Source: Chloroflexota bacterium
GTDB lineage: Bacteria > Chloroflexota > Anaerolineae > Anaerolineales > Villigracilaceae
Assembly (NCBI GenBank): GCA_013112685.1
Contig: JABFGC010000001.1
Location: 744,001-808,000 of the forward strand
Direction: 5' to 3'
Length of the DNA: 64,000 nucleotides
Below the pieces are notes generated by a model that had not been told where the DNA came from, searched no databases, and worked only from the letters and a program-made list of their open reading frames with translations. Position 1 is the first letter of the stretch. Every line of letters begins with the position of its first letter. The position numbers and the translations under genes are program-made. This document shows positions 1 to 10,736 of this stretch, one piece after another.

Positions 1-2682
1 TAGCTTACGGCAAGGATGCGCCGCTGGTCGAGATCAAAACGAAGGATGAGGAAGGCTACGCCTATTCCTATTTTGCGAAGAACGACTCCTCTCCCGCTGG
101 AAGAGGGCAGGGTGAGGGAGAACCCGAGCCGCTCTTCTACCGCCGCAAGGATTATCCCGACGTCATTTTCCGCACGGTCGAAGCGAAACTGCGCGCCCTC
201 GTGACGGAAATCGTCCGCAATCACGCGCTGGGACGCCCCCTGCTCGTTGGCACAACTTCGGTCGAATCCTCGGAGCGTTTGTCCAGCCGCCTCAAAGCGG
301 ATTCGGTGCGCCGCCTGATGCAGTACCTGCTCGTGCGCGACCACTACCTGCGCGCGAACAACCTGGAGGAAGACGGACGCCTCATTACAGACCTCGTGCC
401 GTTCAATGAACCCATAGAGAAGATTTCCCCCGACGCTTTGCGCGCCTTCATCAAGCCGCACGGCATGACCAACATCAGCCTCGACGATGAGTCCAACCTC
501 GACAACCTGCTTGCGATTCTGCACCTGCCGGGTTCGGCGAAAGACCGCCTCAAAAAGATTTTCCGGGGCGGCGTGCCGCATCAGGTGCTGAACGCGCGCA
601 AGCACACGGAAGAGTCGCAGATCATCGCAGGCGCGGGCGCGTTCGGCGCGGTGACCATCGCCACGAACATGGCAGGCCGCGGCGTGGATATCAAACTCGG
701 CGGTGAGTTGGCGGAAGAAGTCATCTCCGCGGTCAACCGCGTGCTGGGCAAGTCCGGCTACAAAGACCCGTTCGACATGTCCCTGCAGGAGCGGCGCGAA
801 GCCCTCCAAAAAATTGACCCGTCGAACTATGGGATTTACGAAGCGGAAGTCAAACTCTTCCTGCAATATTTCGAGGATATGGAGCGCGTCAAGGAACTGG
901 GCGGTCTGCACGTCATCGGCTCGGAGCGGCACGAAGCCCGCCGCATTGACAACCAGTTGCGCGGACGCTCCGCCCGCCAGGGCGACCCCGGCTCTTCGCG
1001 CTTTTATCTCTCGCTTCAGGACGACTTGATGCGCCTGTTCGGCGGCGAGCAGGTGAGCGGGTTGATGGAACGCCTCAAAGTGGACGACTCGCTCCCGTTG
1101 GAGATGCGCCTCGTCAGCAATATCATCGAAGGCTCGCAGACCCGCGTGGAAGGCGCGAACTTCGATGTCCGCAAGCATTTACTGGAATACGACGACGTGT
1201 TGAACAAGCAGCGCCAGCAGATTTACAGCCAGCGCGACCGCATCTTCGTCAAAGAGGATTTGAGCGAAGACGTGGCGGAGATGCTCGAAGCCGAAGTGAC
1301 CAAGCGCGTCGAGGCGGGACTGGTGGATGAGGAGGGGCCCACGGCGGCTGATCGCCTGGCTCGACCAGGTCCAGCCGCCGTTCGAGGCGCAGGACGGCTT
1401 GTTCCCGTCCTATGGGTTCAAGTTGCTTCTTGATCAAATCAACGGCGCTGACCTTCGACCTTCGACTTTGGACCTGATCGCCAAATCCATCGAAGCCGAG
1501 CAAAACCATGCCCTGCGCGCCATCGAGAACCTGATTGACAAAACGGGCGAGACGCTGGAAGGGCAGATCTCCGACCGCGAAGAGGCGCTGGATGCCTACT
1601 TCCAAAGCATGCGCGATATGGAAGAAACGCCCAAGCCGCAGAAGATGCTGGAGGAACTCACCGCGCTGGCGCGCCTGCCGCTCAAACTCGGCAACGACAT
1701 CCAGAGGAAACTGGCAGACGACCCCGAAGAGGCGAAGGAAGATATTCAGGAACTGGTTTCCAGCCAGTTGACGGTCGTCAACGCCGCGCGCGTCATCGGC
1801 GCGATTCAGAACCGCGTGGGCGAACAAATCCAGTGGCAAAGCCCCCTGCCTTCGGATTGGGACGACCTCTCGGATATTTTGCTGAATACAACCCGTGAAG
1901 CGTTGAATCGAAAGCGCGAACGCTTGAATAATCAGATTGCGCGCGACATTGACGTACTGTTGCAGCGCGAGGACGTTTCCACCGATTCCGGTAAACTGCG
2001 CCTGTTGATCACGCTTGCCCGAGGCGCGCGCACCGCCTTCGACCAAAGGACGCACAAGCAGGTCAGGCAGATTTATACGCGCTTTGCCTATGCCTTTTAC
2101 GCCGCGCAGCTGCTCGAAGGCAGGGACGCCGAGTCTGTGGTGGAAGAGGTGATGAGTCACCTCGAAGCGGCGGAGGAAGCCTTGCGCGAGACGTGGGGGC
2201 AGAGCGAGTATGCCCGCTTGAGTCAGAACGCGGTGAAACTGGCGGATTTCGGTCCGGCGGCGCGAATCGCTTTCGGGGAGGAACGGCTCAATGAACCGGT
2301 ATCAAGCCTGGGCGAGTCCGATGCGGCGGCGTTAGCCGCTTCCCTCGGTCGTTACGTCCTGAACGAAGTCCATCGCCAGTTGTTGTTGAGCGCGTTCTCC
2401 GAGTTGTGGGTGGAATACCTCACCAAGGTGGAGGCGTTGCGCGTGTCCATCGGGCTCGAGGCTTACGCCCAGCGTGACCCGCTGGTACAATACAAAGGAC
2501 GCGCGTCCGAAATGTTTGCGCAATTGCTGGAGGATGTGCGCGGGCTGGTGATCAGCCGCGCGTTTGCGGCGCGCCCGCGGCGGGTGGAGATCGCGCCCAT
2601 CGAGACCACCGAGGAGAGTCACGCGCCGGTTGAAACGTCGGTGCAGATCGGCGGAGGCAAAAAGAAGCGACGCCGCCGTTAA
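1..2682 (+). CDS. secA: Protein translocase subunit SecA (5'-truncated, one frameshift)
   Basis: ATPase motor that drives preproteins through SecYEG. The gene enters from before the window in the frame starting at base 3. Visible are NBD2 with GTTSVESSE, a long insert absent from E. coli SecA (about 325-560), TNMAGRGVDIKLGG, the arginine-finger block QLRGRSARQGDPGSSRF, and after base 1340 the helical scaffold/wing ending in the SecA-typical stretch GLEAYAQRDPLVQYK. The reading frame slips once at the GGGGCCC run at 1334-1340. Reading GGACC there gives EEGPRRLIAWLDQ and rejoins the frame, so this is probably a sequence error. The tail is KKKRRRR instead of a zinc-binding SecB site. Two dispersed repeats sit in frame (88-121 and 1447-1478). 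The stop lies 14 bases before add. Confidence 0.95.
88..121. repeat. CTC/GAG palindrome (family A) inside secA
   Basis: Self-complementary CCTCTCCCGCTGGAAGAGGG core followed by CAGGGTGAGGGA. The same element stands alone between genes at 19970 and 37242. Here it is read in frame as SSPAGRGQGEGE within a SecA loop. Confidence 0.75.
1447..1478. repeat. ACCTTCGACCTTCGAC repeat (family D) inside secA
   Basis: Short direct repeats of ACCTTCGAC read in frame as ADLRPSTLD in the SecA scaffold region. The same words recur at 23156-23235 and 30329-30406. Confidence 0.55.
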
Positions 2683-2696
2683 CCCAGAGGAAGAGT

Positions 2697-3737
2697 TTGT
2701 TTTCAGACGAAACCGCTCCCCTGAACAAATACGTCGTCCTGCCAAAGGTTGAACTGCACCGGCATTTGGAGGGTTCGCTTCGCCTTGCGACCATGCTGGA
2801 TATTGCCCGCCAGCACGGGGTGACGGTGCCGGTCTCGCTGTTGAACCTCAGCGGGCTTGTGCAGGTGCAGGACCAGGACCCGCTGACTTTTTCCAATTTT
2901 CTCGACAAATTCAAGACCCTGCGGCTGTTCTACAAATCGCCGGATGTGATTCACCGCGTCACGGCGGAAGCGGTGGAGGATGCGGCGAAGGACAACGTGC
3001 GCTACCTCGAGCTGCGTTTTACGCCGGTGGCGTTGAGCCGCGCCGAGGGCTTCCCCCTGCACGATGTGATGGACTGGGTGATCGCCAGCGCACGGGAAGC
3101 CGCGAAGAAATACAAGATCAAGGTCGGTCTGATCGCTTCGGTCAACCGGCACGAAAGCCCCGAACTCGCCGAGCAGGTGGCGTGGCTGGCGGCGGGTCAG
3201 ATGAAGAACGGATTGGTCGGTTTGGATCTGGCGGGGAACGAAGCGGAGTTCAAGTCCGAGCCGTTTTACGGGCTGTTCAAGGAAGCCAGGCAAGCCGGGC
3301 TGCGCATCACCATCCATGCGGGCGAGTGGGGACCCGCGCAAAACGTCCGCGAGGCGATCGAGAACCTGGGGGCGGAGCGCATCGGTCATGGCGTGCGGGT
3401 GATGGAGGATGAAAGCGTCGTTTCACTGGCGCGGGAGCGCGGCGTTGCCTTTGAAGTGTGTGTGACCAGCAATTTCCAATCGGGCGTGGTGAAGACGTTC
3501 GAGAGCCACCCTCTGCCGCGCATGCTCGAAAACGGGCTGAAGGTGACGGTCAACACGGACGACCCCAGCGTTTCGCGCATCACGCTGGCGCACGAATACC
3601 AGCAGGTCTGCGAACGGCTCAACGTGCCGATGGATGCGTTGAAGCGTTCGGTATTGCTCGCCGCCGAATCCGCTTTTTTGGGTGAACCGGCGAAACAGGA
3701 ATTAAGCGCCTCCCTCAAGACGGAGTTGAAACGTTAG
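2697..3737 (+). CDS. add: Adenosine deaminase
   Basis: Hydrolyses adenosine (and deoxyadenosine) to inosine in purine salvage; cytosolic metalloenzyme. The 346-residue protein has the zinc ligands and catalytic motifs of the family in order: KVELHRHLEGS (about residue 17), TIHAGEWG (about 203), RIGHGVR (about 228) and VNTDDPS (about 280). This length is normal for bacterial Add. The start is a TTG at 2697 preceded by AGAGG at 2686-2690, 14 bases after the secA stop, so it probably shares the secA transcript. An adenine deaminase subtype cannot be excluded, but the motifs favour adenosine deaminase. Confidence 0.9.
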   Translation: MFSDETAPLNKYVVLPKVELHRHLEGSLRLATMLDIARQHGVTVPVSLLNLSGLVQVQDQDPLTFSNFLDKFKTLRLFYKSPDVIHRVTAEAVEDAAKDNVRYLELRFTPVALSRAEGFPLHDVMDWVIASAREAAKKYKIKVGLIASVNRHESPELAEQVAWLAAGQMKNGLVGLDLAGNEAEFKSEPFYGLFKEARQAGLRITIHAGEWGPAQNVREAIENLGAERIGHGVRVMEDESVVSLARERGVAFEVCVTSNFQSGVVKTFESHPLPRMLENGLKVTVNTDDPSVSRITLAHEYQQVCERLNVPMDALKRSVLLAAESAFLGEPAKQELSASLKTELKR

Positions 3738-3797
3738 CAGGGTTTCTTTGCGCGGCATATACTGGAACTGCCTCTTCCTTGTATGCCCATGAATTAG

Positions 3798-3803
3798 TAT
3801 AAT
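3798..3803 (+). promoter_or_regulatory. Candidate -10 box upstream of aconitase
   Basis: TATAAT in an otherwise non-coding gap. TTCCTT lies 17 bases upstream as a poor -35. The predicted leader to the aconitase start would be about 180 nt and would contain the hairpin at 3863-3890 and the palindrome at 3909-3960. Confidence 0.4.
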
Positions 3804-3862
3804 GCTGGTCTGATTTACCCCACCACATAAAATCAAGGATATCAAAGGCGCTCCTTTGCCCG

Positions 3863-3890
3863 CCCTGGCGGGCTGAGCCAGGGTGTTTTT
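3863..3890 (+). terminator. Hairpin plus T-run in the aconitase leader
   Basis: CCCTGGC, a 7-base loop, GCCAGGG, then TGTTTTT. It sits between the putative promoter and acn, so it could be an attenuator, the terminator of add, or a repeat element. Confidence 0.4.
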
Positions 3891-3908
3891 CGCAGGTGTG
3901 GTGTGAGC

Positions 3909-3960
3909 GGTACCGCAAGATTTATCTTGCGCGAGCAGCGCGAAATAAATTTCGCGGTAC
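3909..3960. repeat. GTACCGC...GCGGTAC palindrome (family K)
   Basis: Composite palindrome: CGCAAGATTTATCTTGCG followed by CGAAATAAATTTCG, flanked by GGTACC and GGTAC. A related CGCAAGATTCCATCTTGCG element lies at 34469-34489. Confidence 0.65.
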
Positions 3961-3986
3961 AAATTCTCATACCCAAGGAGTATCCG

Positions 3987-6767
3987 ATGCAAGATTTATT
4001 TAATTCCCGCGGCGTATTGAAAGTGGGGAGGAAAGAATACGTCTATTTCCGTCTCGATGCGCTGGAGCAGGCAGGTTTGACGAAACTCGGCAAACTGCCG
4101 TATTCCATCCGCATCCTGCTCGAAGCGGCGCTGCGGCAGTGCAGCGATAAAGAGATCACGCAGGAGGACGTGAAGAATATCGCCGCGTGGAGACCCACCC
4201 CCTCCCAACCTCCCCCATTTTCTCCGAAAATGGGGGAGGCGAAGGTAGGGGTCGGCATCCCCTTCCTGCCCGCGCGCGTGGTGATGCAGGACTTCACCGG
4301 CGTTCCGGCTGTGGTTGATCTCGCCGCGATGCGCGCGGCGGTTGCCCGCCTCGGCGGCGACCCGAAGCGCATCAACCCGCTCGTGCCGGTGGACCTCGTG
4401 ATTGACCATTCGGTGCAGGTGGATTTCTTCGCCACGCCCGACGCGTCGCTGCGAAATACGGAGATCGAATTCCAGCGCAACCGCGAGCGTTATGAGTTTT
4501 TGAAATGGGGGCAGAAGGCGTTCAGCAATTTCCGCGTCGTCCCGCCCATGACCGGCATCGTGCATCAGGTCAACCTGGAATATCTCGCCGACGTCGTAAT
4601 GACCAAAGAAGAGAACGGCGAGACCATTGCCTTCCCCGATACGCTCGTCGGCACCGACTCGCACACGACGATGATCAACGGCTTGGGTGTGGTCGGCTGG
4701 GGCGTGGGCGGCATCGAAGCCGAAGCCGTGATGCTCGGTCAGCCGATGGATATGCTGCTGCCGGACGTGATCGGTTTCAAACTGTACGGCAAACTCAAGG
4801 AAGGCGTCACCGCCACCGACCTGGTGTTGACCGTCACGCAAATGCTGCGCAAGAAAGGCGTGGTGGATAAGTTCGTCGAGTTCTTCGGTCCGGGTCTGGA
4901 TTCCATGTCCCTGCCCGACCGCGCCACCATCGGCAACATGGCGCCCGAATACGGCGCGACCATCGGTTACTTCCCTGTGGATGCGGAGACGCTGCGCTAC
5001 ATGCGCCTGACCGGTCGCCCTGAAGAGGTGATTCAACGCACCGAGGCATACATGCGCGCGCAGGGACTCTTCCGCGATGCGAACAGCCCCGACCCCGAAT
5101 TTACCGACGTGCTGGAACTGGATCTCGGCTCGGTGGTGCCATCACTGGCGGGACCCAAACGCCCACAGGATCGCGTCGCGCTGACGGAGATGAAGGATAC
5201 ATTCCGCAAGGCGCTCACCGCCCCGGTGAAGGAACACGGCTACGAACTCTCCGGTGAGGCGTTGACCCGCGAAGCAACCTTTGGGACGAACGGCGGTTCG
5301 ATGAAGATGACTCACGGCGCGGTGGTCATCGCGGCGATCACCTCCTGCACCAACACCAGCAATCCATCCGTTTTGGTAGCGGCGGGACTGGTCGCCAGGA
5401 AAGCCGTCGAAAAGGGACTCGCCGTCAAACCATACGTCAAGACCTCGCTCGCGCCCGGCTCGCGCGTGGTGACTGAGTATCTCAAAAAGGCTGGGCTGAT
5501 TGACCCGCTTTCCAAACTCGGCTTCAACGTCATTGCCTATGGCTGCACGACTTGTATCGGAAACTCCGGTCCGTCGCCCGGCGAAGTTGCCAAAGCAGTC
5601 ACCGGGGTCCGATTTGGTCGCGGCGGCGGTCATCTCCGGCAACCGCAACTTCGAGGGGCGCGTGCATCCGCTGGTGAAGGCGAACTATCTCGCCTCGCCC
5701 CCGTTGGTGGTGGCGTATGCCCTGGCTGGCACGGTGGACATTGACCTGGTCAACGAGCCGCTCGGAATGGGATCGGATGGGCGGCGGTCTATCTCCGGGA
5801 TTTGTGGCCCAGCCAGCAGGAGATCGAAGAGGCGATTGGGAAAAGCGTCTCGGCGGAAATGTTCAAGGAAAAATACGCCGACGTGTTCAGCGGCTCCGAA
5901 ATGTGGCAGGCGATTCAAGTGAAGGAAGGCGATTTGTTCGAGTGGGATGAATCCTCAACCTACATTCATCATCCGCCCTACTTCCAGCGCCTCACGCTCG
6001 ACGTGCTGCCTGTTCAGCCCATTGTGGGCGCGCGCGTCCTGGGGTTGTTCGGCGACTCGATCACGACCGACCACATCTCCCCGGCGGGCAACATTGCCGT
6101 GGATTCTCCCGCTGGAAAATTTTTGCAGGAGCGCGGAGTCCAGCCCAAGGACTTCAACCAGTACGGCACACGCCGCGGCAACGACCTGGTGATGGCGCGC
6201 GGCACGTTTGCGAACATCCGCCTGAAGAATTTGCTCGTCGCACCGAAGGAAGGCAACTGGACGAAGTTTTTTGACGATGGACAACGGACGATGGACGATG
6301 GTCAATCGTCGGCGGTCAATGGTCAGATCATGCCGATTTACGATGCCGCTATGCTTTACCAGAAGGCAAATGTGCCCGTTATCGTCATCGCGGGCAAGGA
6401 ATATGGCACCGGCTCCAGCCGCGACTGGGCAGCGAAGGGACCGATGCTGCAAGGCGTGAAGGCGGTCATCGCCGAATCGTTCGAGCGCATCCACCGCTCC
6501 AATCTGGTAGGCATGGGCATCCTCCCGCTGCGATTCGCCGAAGGTCAAAATGCCGAGTCTCTCGGTCTGGATGGAAGCGAGGTGTACGACATGGAAGGTT
6601 TGACGGACAGCATCCAGCCCAAGGCGGAATTAACCGTCAAGGCGAAGAAGTCAAGCGGCAACGTGATCGAATTCAAAGTCACCGTGCTGTTGAACACCGA
6701 GGTGGAAGTGAACTACTACCGCAACGGCGGCATCCTGCACACGGTGCTGAGGAATTTGGTGAAGTAA
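3987..6767 (+). CDS. acnA: Aconitate hydratase (two frameshifts)
   Basis: Interconverts citrate and isocitrate through cis-aconitate in the TCA cycle using a [4Fe-4S] cluster. The start at 3987 ([14 protein letters not shown]) has AAGGAG six bases upstream. Family signatures are [33 protein letters not shown] and [15 protein letters not shown], which carry the three cluster cysteines, then the swivel domain with [13 protein letters not shown] and [17 protein letters not shown]. Frame is lost at GGGGTCC (about 5606-5612; removing one G gives [10 protein letters not shown]) and restored at about 5788, where GGG must be GGGG to give [13 protein letters not shown]. Two dispersed repeats are translated in frame (4192-4255 and 6272-6326). 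It is the AcnA/IRP type by sequence order. A strong hairpin terminator follows. Confidence 0.95.
4192..4255. repeat. Family A palindrome inside aconitase
   Basis: CCTCCCCCATTTTC and GAAAATGGGGGAGG form a perfect stem, flanked by ACCCCCTCCC and GGTAGGGGT. Translated in frame as about 20 extra residues ([18 protein letters not shown]) just before the conserved [17 protein letters not shown]. Confidence 0.8.
6272..6326. repeat. GGACGATGGAC / GTCAATCGTC repeat (family C) inside aconitase
   Basis: GACGATGGACAACGGACGAT and its partial complement GTCAATCGTCGGCGGTCAAT are read in frame as [18 protein letters not shown] in the C-terminal domain. The same words are intergenic at 36193 and 52336. Confidence 0.7.
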
Positions 6768-6774
6768 CGACAAG

Positions 6775-6805
6775 AAAAGAGGCTGTCGCGGCGACAGCCT
6801 CTTTT
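6775..6805 (+). terminator. Bidirectional intrinsic terminator after aconitase
   Basis: AAAAGAGGCTGTCGC pairs perfectly with GCGACAGCCTCTTTT. It carries T-rich and A-rich flanks and lies between two convergent genes. Confidence 0.85.
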
Positions 6806-6816
6806 CGTTCGAGTTT

Positions 6817-7537
6817 CTATGCGTGGGAACGCCCAATGAGAATCCCGGCTGAGATCAGAACGAACAACAGGGAGATAACCAGCGCCAAAATGCCGAATAT
6901 CCACCAGCCCATGAATGCAGTGACCAGCCCCAGCAGGACGACAAGGGAAAGGAACGTGAGTTGCTGGGCGAGATCCACGCCTCTCTGTTCTGGACCTCGC
7001 GCCTGATACACCCCATACAGCCCGCCGCCCATCCCAAGCAGACTCAATAAGATCGTGCCCCAGGCAATGACCGTTCCGCTGCCGGGTAATTTTAGGATGA
7101 AGATACCGCACGTAGTCTCCCGGTCCGGGAAGGGATATGCAGAGTAAACCAGCGCCCTGGCAAAGATAAAACGCTTCAAATCCAGGTTTTCCGGTCCAAC
7201 GTGCCATTCACGGGATAGGCTCTCCCCGGCGGCAAGTTCGACGTGCTCCGTGAATTCAAAAGCGGTTGCGGGGGAACTGGTCTCCACCAGGATGGTGGGG
7301 GAGATTTTTCCGTCGGTGGTGTTGCTGAGCTTCAGCGAAATGACGCTGCTTTCATTCGCCGTCATCAGGATCGGGCAAGCTAAACCCGTTCAACCGCGCG
7401 CTGGCGCGGCGGGAAAATCCGTAATAGGCGGCTTCCAGATCCGCCCAGGTGGAGAGGGCGGTCAATGCCAGCCCGCTGATCACCCCAATAATGTAGAACG
7501 TCAGGTACAGGGATTTTTTCTGTGATTGATTTTTCAT
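6817..7537 (-). CDS. Membrane protein with NEW3/Ig-like ectodomain (one frameshift)
   Basis: Unrecognised protein of about 240 residues. From the start at 7537 there is a short basic N-terminus, a first hydrophobic helix (YLTFYIIGVISGLALTAL), then a soluble beta-rich region (VISLKLSNTTDGKISPTILV, ELAAGESLSREWHV) resembling NEW3-type Ig-like domains. Three further transmembrane segments follow (TVIAWGTILLSLLGMGGGLY, LTFLSLVVLLGLVTAFMGWW, IFGILALVISLLFVLISAGI). The frame breaks at a TTT run near 7378. With one T fewer the sequence reads LNGLACPILMTANESS and joins both halves. It is transcribed toward aconitase and divergent from lepA. No function is assigned. Confidence 0.75.
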
Positions 7538-7656
7538 GTCTGCTTCTTCTCGTGGATGGACGCCCGAAAATTGTACTCCCACCCCGATAATTTGCAACAA
7601 TACGAAAGGACTGTTTTTCATCGGTTGTTTTGCACACTTCGCATTTGAAAATGCGT

Positions 7657-7662
7657 TATACT
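7657..7662 (+). promoter_or_regulatory. -10 box of lepA, possible leaderless transcript
   Basis: TATACT ends 10 bases before the lepA ATG, and no Shine-Dalgarno sequence is present. No good -35 is seen at the usual distance. Confidence 0.45.
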
Positions 7663-7672
7663 CTCGCCCGCA

Positions 7673-9474
7673 ATGACCGACCATATCCGCAACTTCTGCA
7701 TCATCGCCCACGTGGATCACGGCAAGTCCACGCTCGCCGACCGCCTCCTGCAGTTGACGGGGGCCCGTCTCGGAGCGCGAGATGACCGAACAGACGCTCG
7801 ACTCGATGGGCCCTCGAACGCGAGAAAGGCGTCACCATCAAAGCGTCGGCTGTGCGCATGTTCTACACGGCGAGGGACAACCAAAAATACGAACTGAACC
7901 TCATTGATACGCCCGGTCACGTGGACTTCGGTTACGAAGTCAGCCGCGCCTTGAAAGCCTGCGAGGGCGCCCTCCTCGTGGTGGATGCCACGCAGGGCAT
8001 CGAAGCGCAGACGTTGGCGAATCTCTATCAGGCGCTCGATGCGGATCTTGAACTCATCCCCGTCATCAACAAAATTGACCTGCCCTCCGCCCGTCCCGAC
8101 GAAGTGGCTGAAGATGTGGGCAGCCTGCTCGGGGTCCCGCCTGAAGCGGTCTTGCGCGTTTCCGCCAAGGAAGGCATCAACGTCGAATCCATTCTCGAAG
8201 CGATCATCGAGCGCGTCCCCCCTCCCAAAGACGAAGACAATGCGCCCCTGCGCGCGCTGGTCTTCGATGCGCATTACGACTCGTATAAAGGGGTGGTCGC
8301 GTACATCCGTGTGTTCGAAGGCAAGATCAAATCGAACGACGTTTTGCGCATGTTCTCGACCCACACCGATTTGCGCCCGGTGGAGATCGGCATCTTTTCG
8401 CCGGGGATGAAACCGGTGGACAGCCTCGGCTCCGGGGAGGTGGGTTACGTGGCGACGGGCTTCAAAACCGTGCATGAGTGCCGCGTCGGGGACACGATGA
8501 CGCTTGTTTCCGCTCCGGCGAGCGAACCTTTGCCCGGATACTTTTTGCCAAAACCGATGGTCTTTGCGGGTATTTATCCCGTCGAAGCGGATGATTACAC
8601 CGAACTGCGCGACGCGCTCGAAAAACTGCAACTCAACGACGCTTCATTGATGTATCAGCCCGAAACCTCGCAGGCGCTGGGATTCGGCTTCCGCGCGGGG
8701 TTCCTCGGCTTGTTCCACATGGAGATCATCCAGGAGCGCATCGAACGCGAATACTTGCTGGACGTGCTGTTTACCGCGCCTTCGGTGGAGTACGAAGTGC
8801 TGACAACCGACAACGAAGTCGTCAAAGTGGATTCGCCCGCCGAACTGCCCGACCCGGGTAAGATCGTCGAGGTGCGCGAGCCGTGGATGAACATCGAGAT
8901 CATCACGCCCACCGAATATTACGGCGCGATCATGGATTTGGTTACCAAGCGGCGCGGCATCTTCAAAGGGCAGGAACATCCCGCCCCCCATCGCGTGCAA
9001 CTCGATTTCGAGATTCCGCTCTCCGAAATCATCGTGGACTTCTTCGACCATTTGAAGTCGCGCACCAAGGGCTACGCCTCGCTCGATTATCAATTCCTCG
9101 AATACCGCCCGGATAAATTACAGAAACTGGAAATCCTCGTCAATGGCGAACCGGTGGATGCGCTCGCGGCAATCGTCCATGAGAAGGATGCGTACCACAA
9201 GGGACAGCGCCTCATCACCAAACTCAAGGATTTGATTCCGCGCCAGTTGTACGATGTCGCCATCCAGGCGGCTTCCGGTGGGCGCATCATCAGCCGCGCC
9301 AACGTCAAAGCCACGCGCAAGGACGTGCTTGCCAAATGCTACGGCGGCGACATCACCCGCAAGAAGAAACTGCTCGAGAAACAAAAACGCGGCAAGAAAC
9401 GTTTGAAGATGGTCGGCAACGTCGAGATCCCGCAGGATGCGTTCATGGCGGTGCTGAAACTTGAAGATGAGTAG
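7673..9474 (+). CDS. lepA: Elongation factor 4 (LepA), two frameshifts
   Basis: Ribosome-binding translational GTPase. The start at 7673 gives [30 protein letters not shown], with the P-loop HVDHGKST. G2 follows in the damaged segment, then G3 [12 protein letters not shown]4 NKIDLP, G5 SAKEG, domain II, the EF-G-like domain V and the LepA-specific C-terminus ending [18 protein letters not shown]. About 600 residues, as usual. Two slips occur 47 bases apart at 7761-7766 and 7808-7813, both GGGCCC. Reading GGACC at each restores the invariant text [24 protein letters not shown], which is strong evidence for sequence error rather than gene decay. The ATG follows a -10 box closely and lacks an obvious ribosome-binding site. 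Confidence 0.96.
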
Positions 9475-9554
9475 GGCTTTTCTTAACCGCAAAAGCGCGC
9501 AAAGGAAAATCTTTGTGCACCTTCATGACCCTGCCATGAAACTAGGCGGACTCC

Positions 9555-9720
9555 GCAAGTTCTACTTGCGGAACCCCAGAAGTAGAACTCTTGCGAAACC
9601 CAGAAGTAGAACTTCTGGACTCCATTTTCATCCTTTGCAAGTTCTACTTGCGGAATTCCAAAAGTAGAACTCTTGCGGAAACCCAGAAGTAGAACTTCTG
9701 GACTCCATTTTCATCCTTTG
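9555..9720. repeat. Two tandem copies of an 83-bp AAGTAGAACTT element (family E)
   Basis: Units 9555-9636 and 9637-9720 differ at only a few positions. Each holds CAAGTTCTACTTG, AAGTAGAACTCTTGCG and CAGAAGTAGAACTTCTGG, which are self-complementary. Nothing else is seen in the gap 9475-9719 except CGCAAAGG-type words of family J at 9485-9530. Confidence 0.8.
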
Positions 9721-10736
9721 TGGTGAACACTATGAAAGATATCAAACGAATCCTACCCGGCGCGGTCATCAGCATTGTCCTCATCGCCGCCATCCTCTAC
9801 TTTGTGGATTTCCAGACCATGTGGAACTCCATAAAGAACGCAAATTACACCATTCTTGCGGGTTCAGCGGTCCTGTCCTTTGTCTGGATGTTCATCCGCG
9901 CAAAGGTCTGGCAGACCCTCCTGCGCGGCAAACCGAAATACATGGATGTGCTTTTTGCCGAAGGCGAGGGATATTTGTTGAACGCCTTCCTGCCCTTCCG
10001 CCTCGGCGAAATCGGGCGCGCCTTTCTGCTCAGCCGCAAATCGGGGATGTCCTTCAGCGAAATCCTGCCGACCATCGTCATCGAGCGTGTGGTGGACCTG
10101 GTCTATTCCGCCGCCTTGCTGTTGATCGGGCTTACCTATGTAACCGACTCACAGGGATCGGCGCGCATCGGCTACGTCATTGGCGGGGTGATGATCGCCG
10201 GGCTGGTGCTGATGTACGTCCTCGCGCGCAACCGCCAGTGGGCATTGGACGTTTTTCACAGACTGAGCGCGCGCTGGCATCCCCTGCAAAAATTTGGCGG
10301 AAAGTTCCTCGAATCGTTCCTGACCGGTCTCGGCGTGCTCACCGACGGCTGGCTCTTCCTGCGCTTTTTGTTCTGGATGACACTGAACTGGTTCGTGGCG
10401 ATGGTCGCCTATTACATCATCACCCTGGCGTTCTTCCCGCAGGCGCAGTTCACCTGGATGTTCTTCCTGCTCGGCGCGGCGGCGTTCGGCGGGGCAATTC
10501 CGGCATTGCCGGGCGCGGTGGGCACGTTTGAAGGCGCGATCAGCGCCGCATTGACCCTCTTTACCGGCGACCAGTCCACCTCGCTGGCGGTAGCACTAAC
10601 GGCACGCTTGTACAATTACCTGAACAGCGGTGTAATTGGCGGCATCGGTCTCATGCGTGAAGGGGAAACCCTTTCGGGCTTGTACCGGCAGTTGATGAAT
10701 CTTCGGAGCAAGGAACAAACGGAAGAACAGACTTAA
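9720..10736 (+). CDS. Lysylphosphatidylglycerol synthase TM-region / UPF0104 flippase-like protein
   Basis: Polytopic membrane protein of 338 residues (334 if the ATG at 9732 is used, which I prefer). It has about eight hydrophobic segments, and the family-typical sequences RAKVWQTLLRG, FRLGEIGRAFLLSRKSG, IVIERVVDLV, GAAAFGGAIPALPGAVGTFEGA and a final LARLYNYL-like helix (ALTARLYNYLNSG). This is the UPF0104/LPG_synthase_TM family (AglD/MprF N-domain relatives), usually linked to lipid or glycolipid flipping or glycosyl transfer. No synthetase domain is fused. Its stop codon TAA shares one base with the ATG of the rhomboid gene, so the two are probably co-translated. Confidence 0.85.
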   Translation: MVNTMKDIKRILPGAVISIVLIAAILYFVDFQTMWNSIKNANYTILAGSAVLSFVWMFIRAKVWQTLLRGKPKYMDVLFAEGEGYLLNAFLPFRLGEIGRAFLLSRKSGMSFSEILPTIVIERVVDLVYSAALLLIGLTYVTDSQGSARIGYVIGGVMIAGLVLMYVLARNRQWALDVFHRLSARWHPLQKFGGKFLESFLTGLGVLTDGWLFLRFLFWMTLNWFVAMVAYYIITLAFFPQAQFTWMFFLLGAAAFGGAIPALPGAVGTFEGAISAALTLFTGDQSTSLAVALTARLYNYLNSGVIGGIGLMREGETLSGLYRQLMNLRSKEQTEEQT

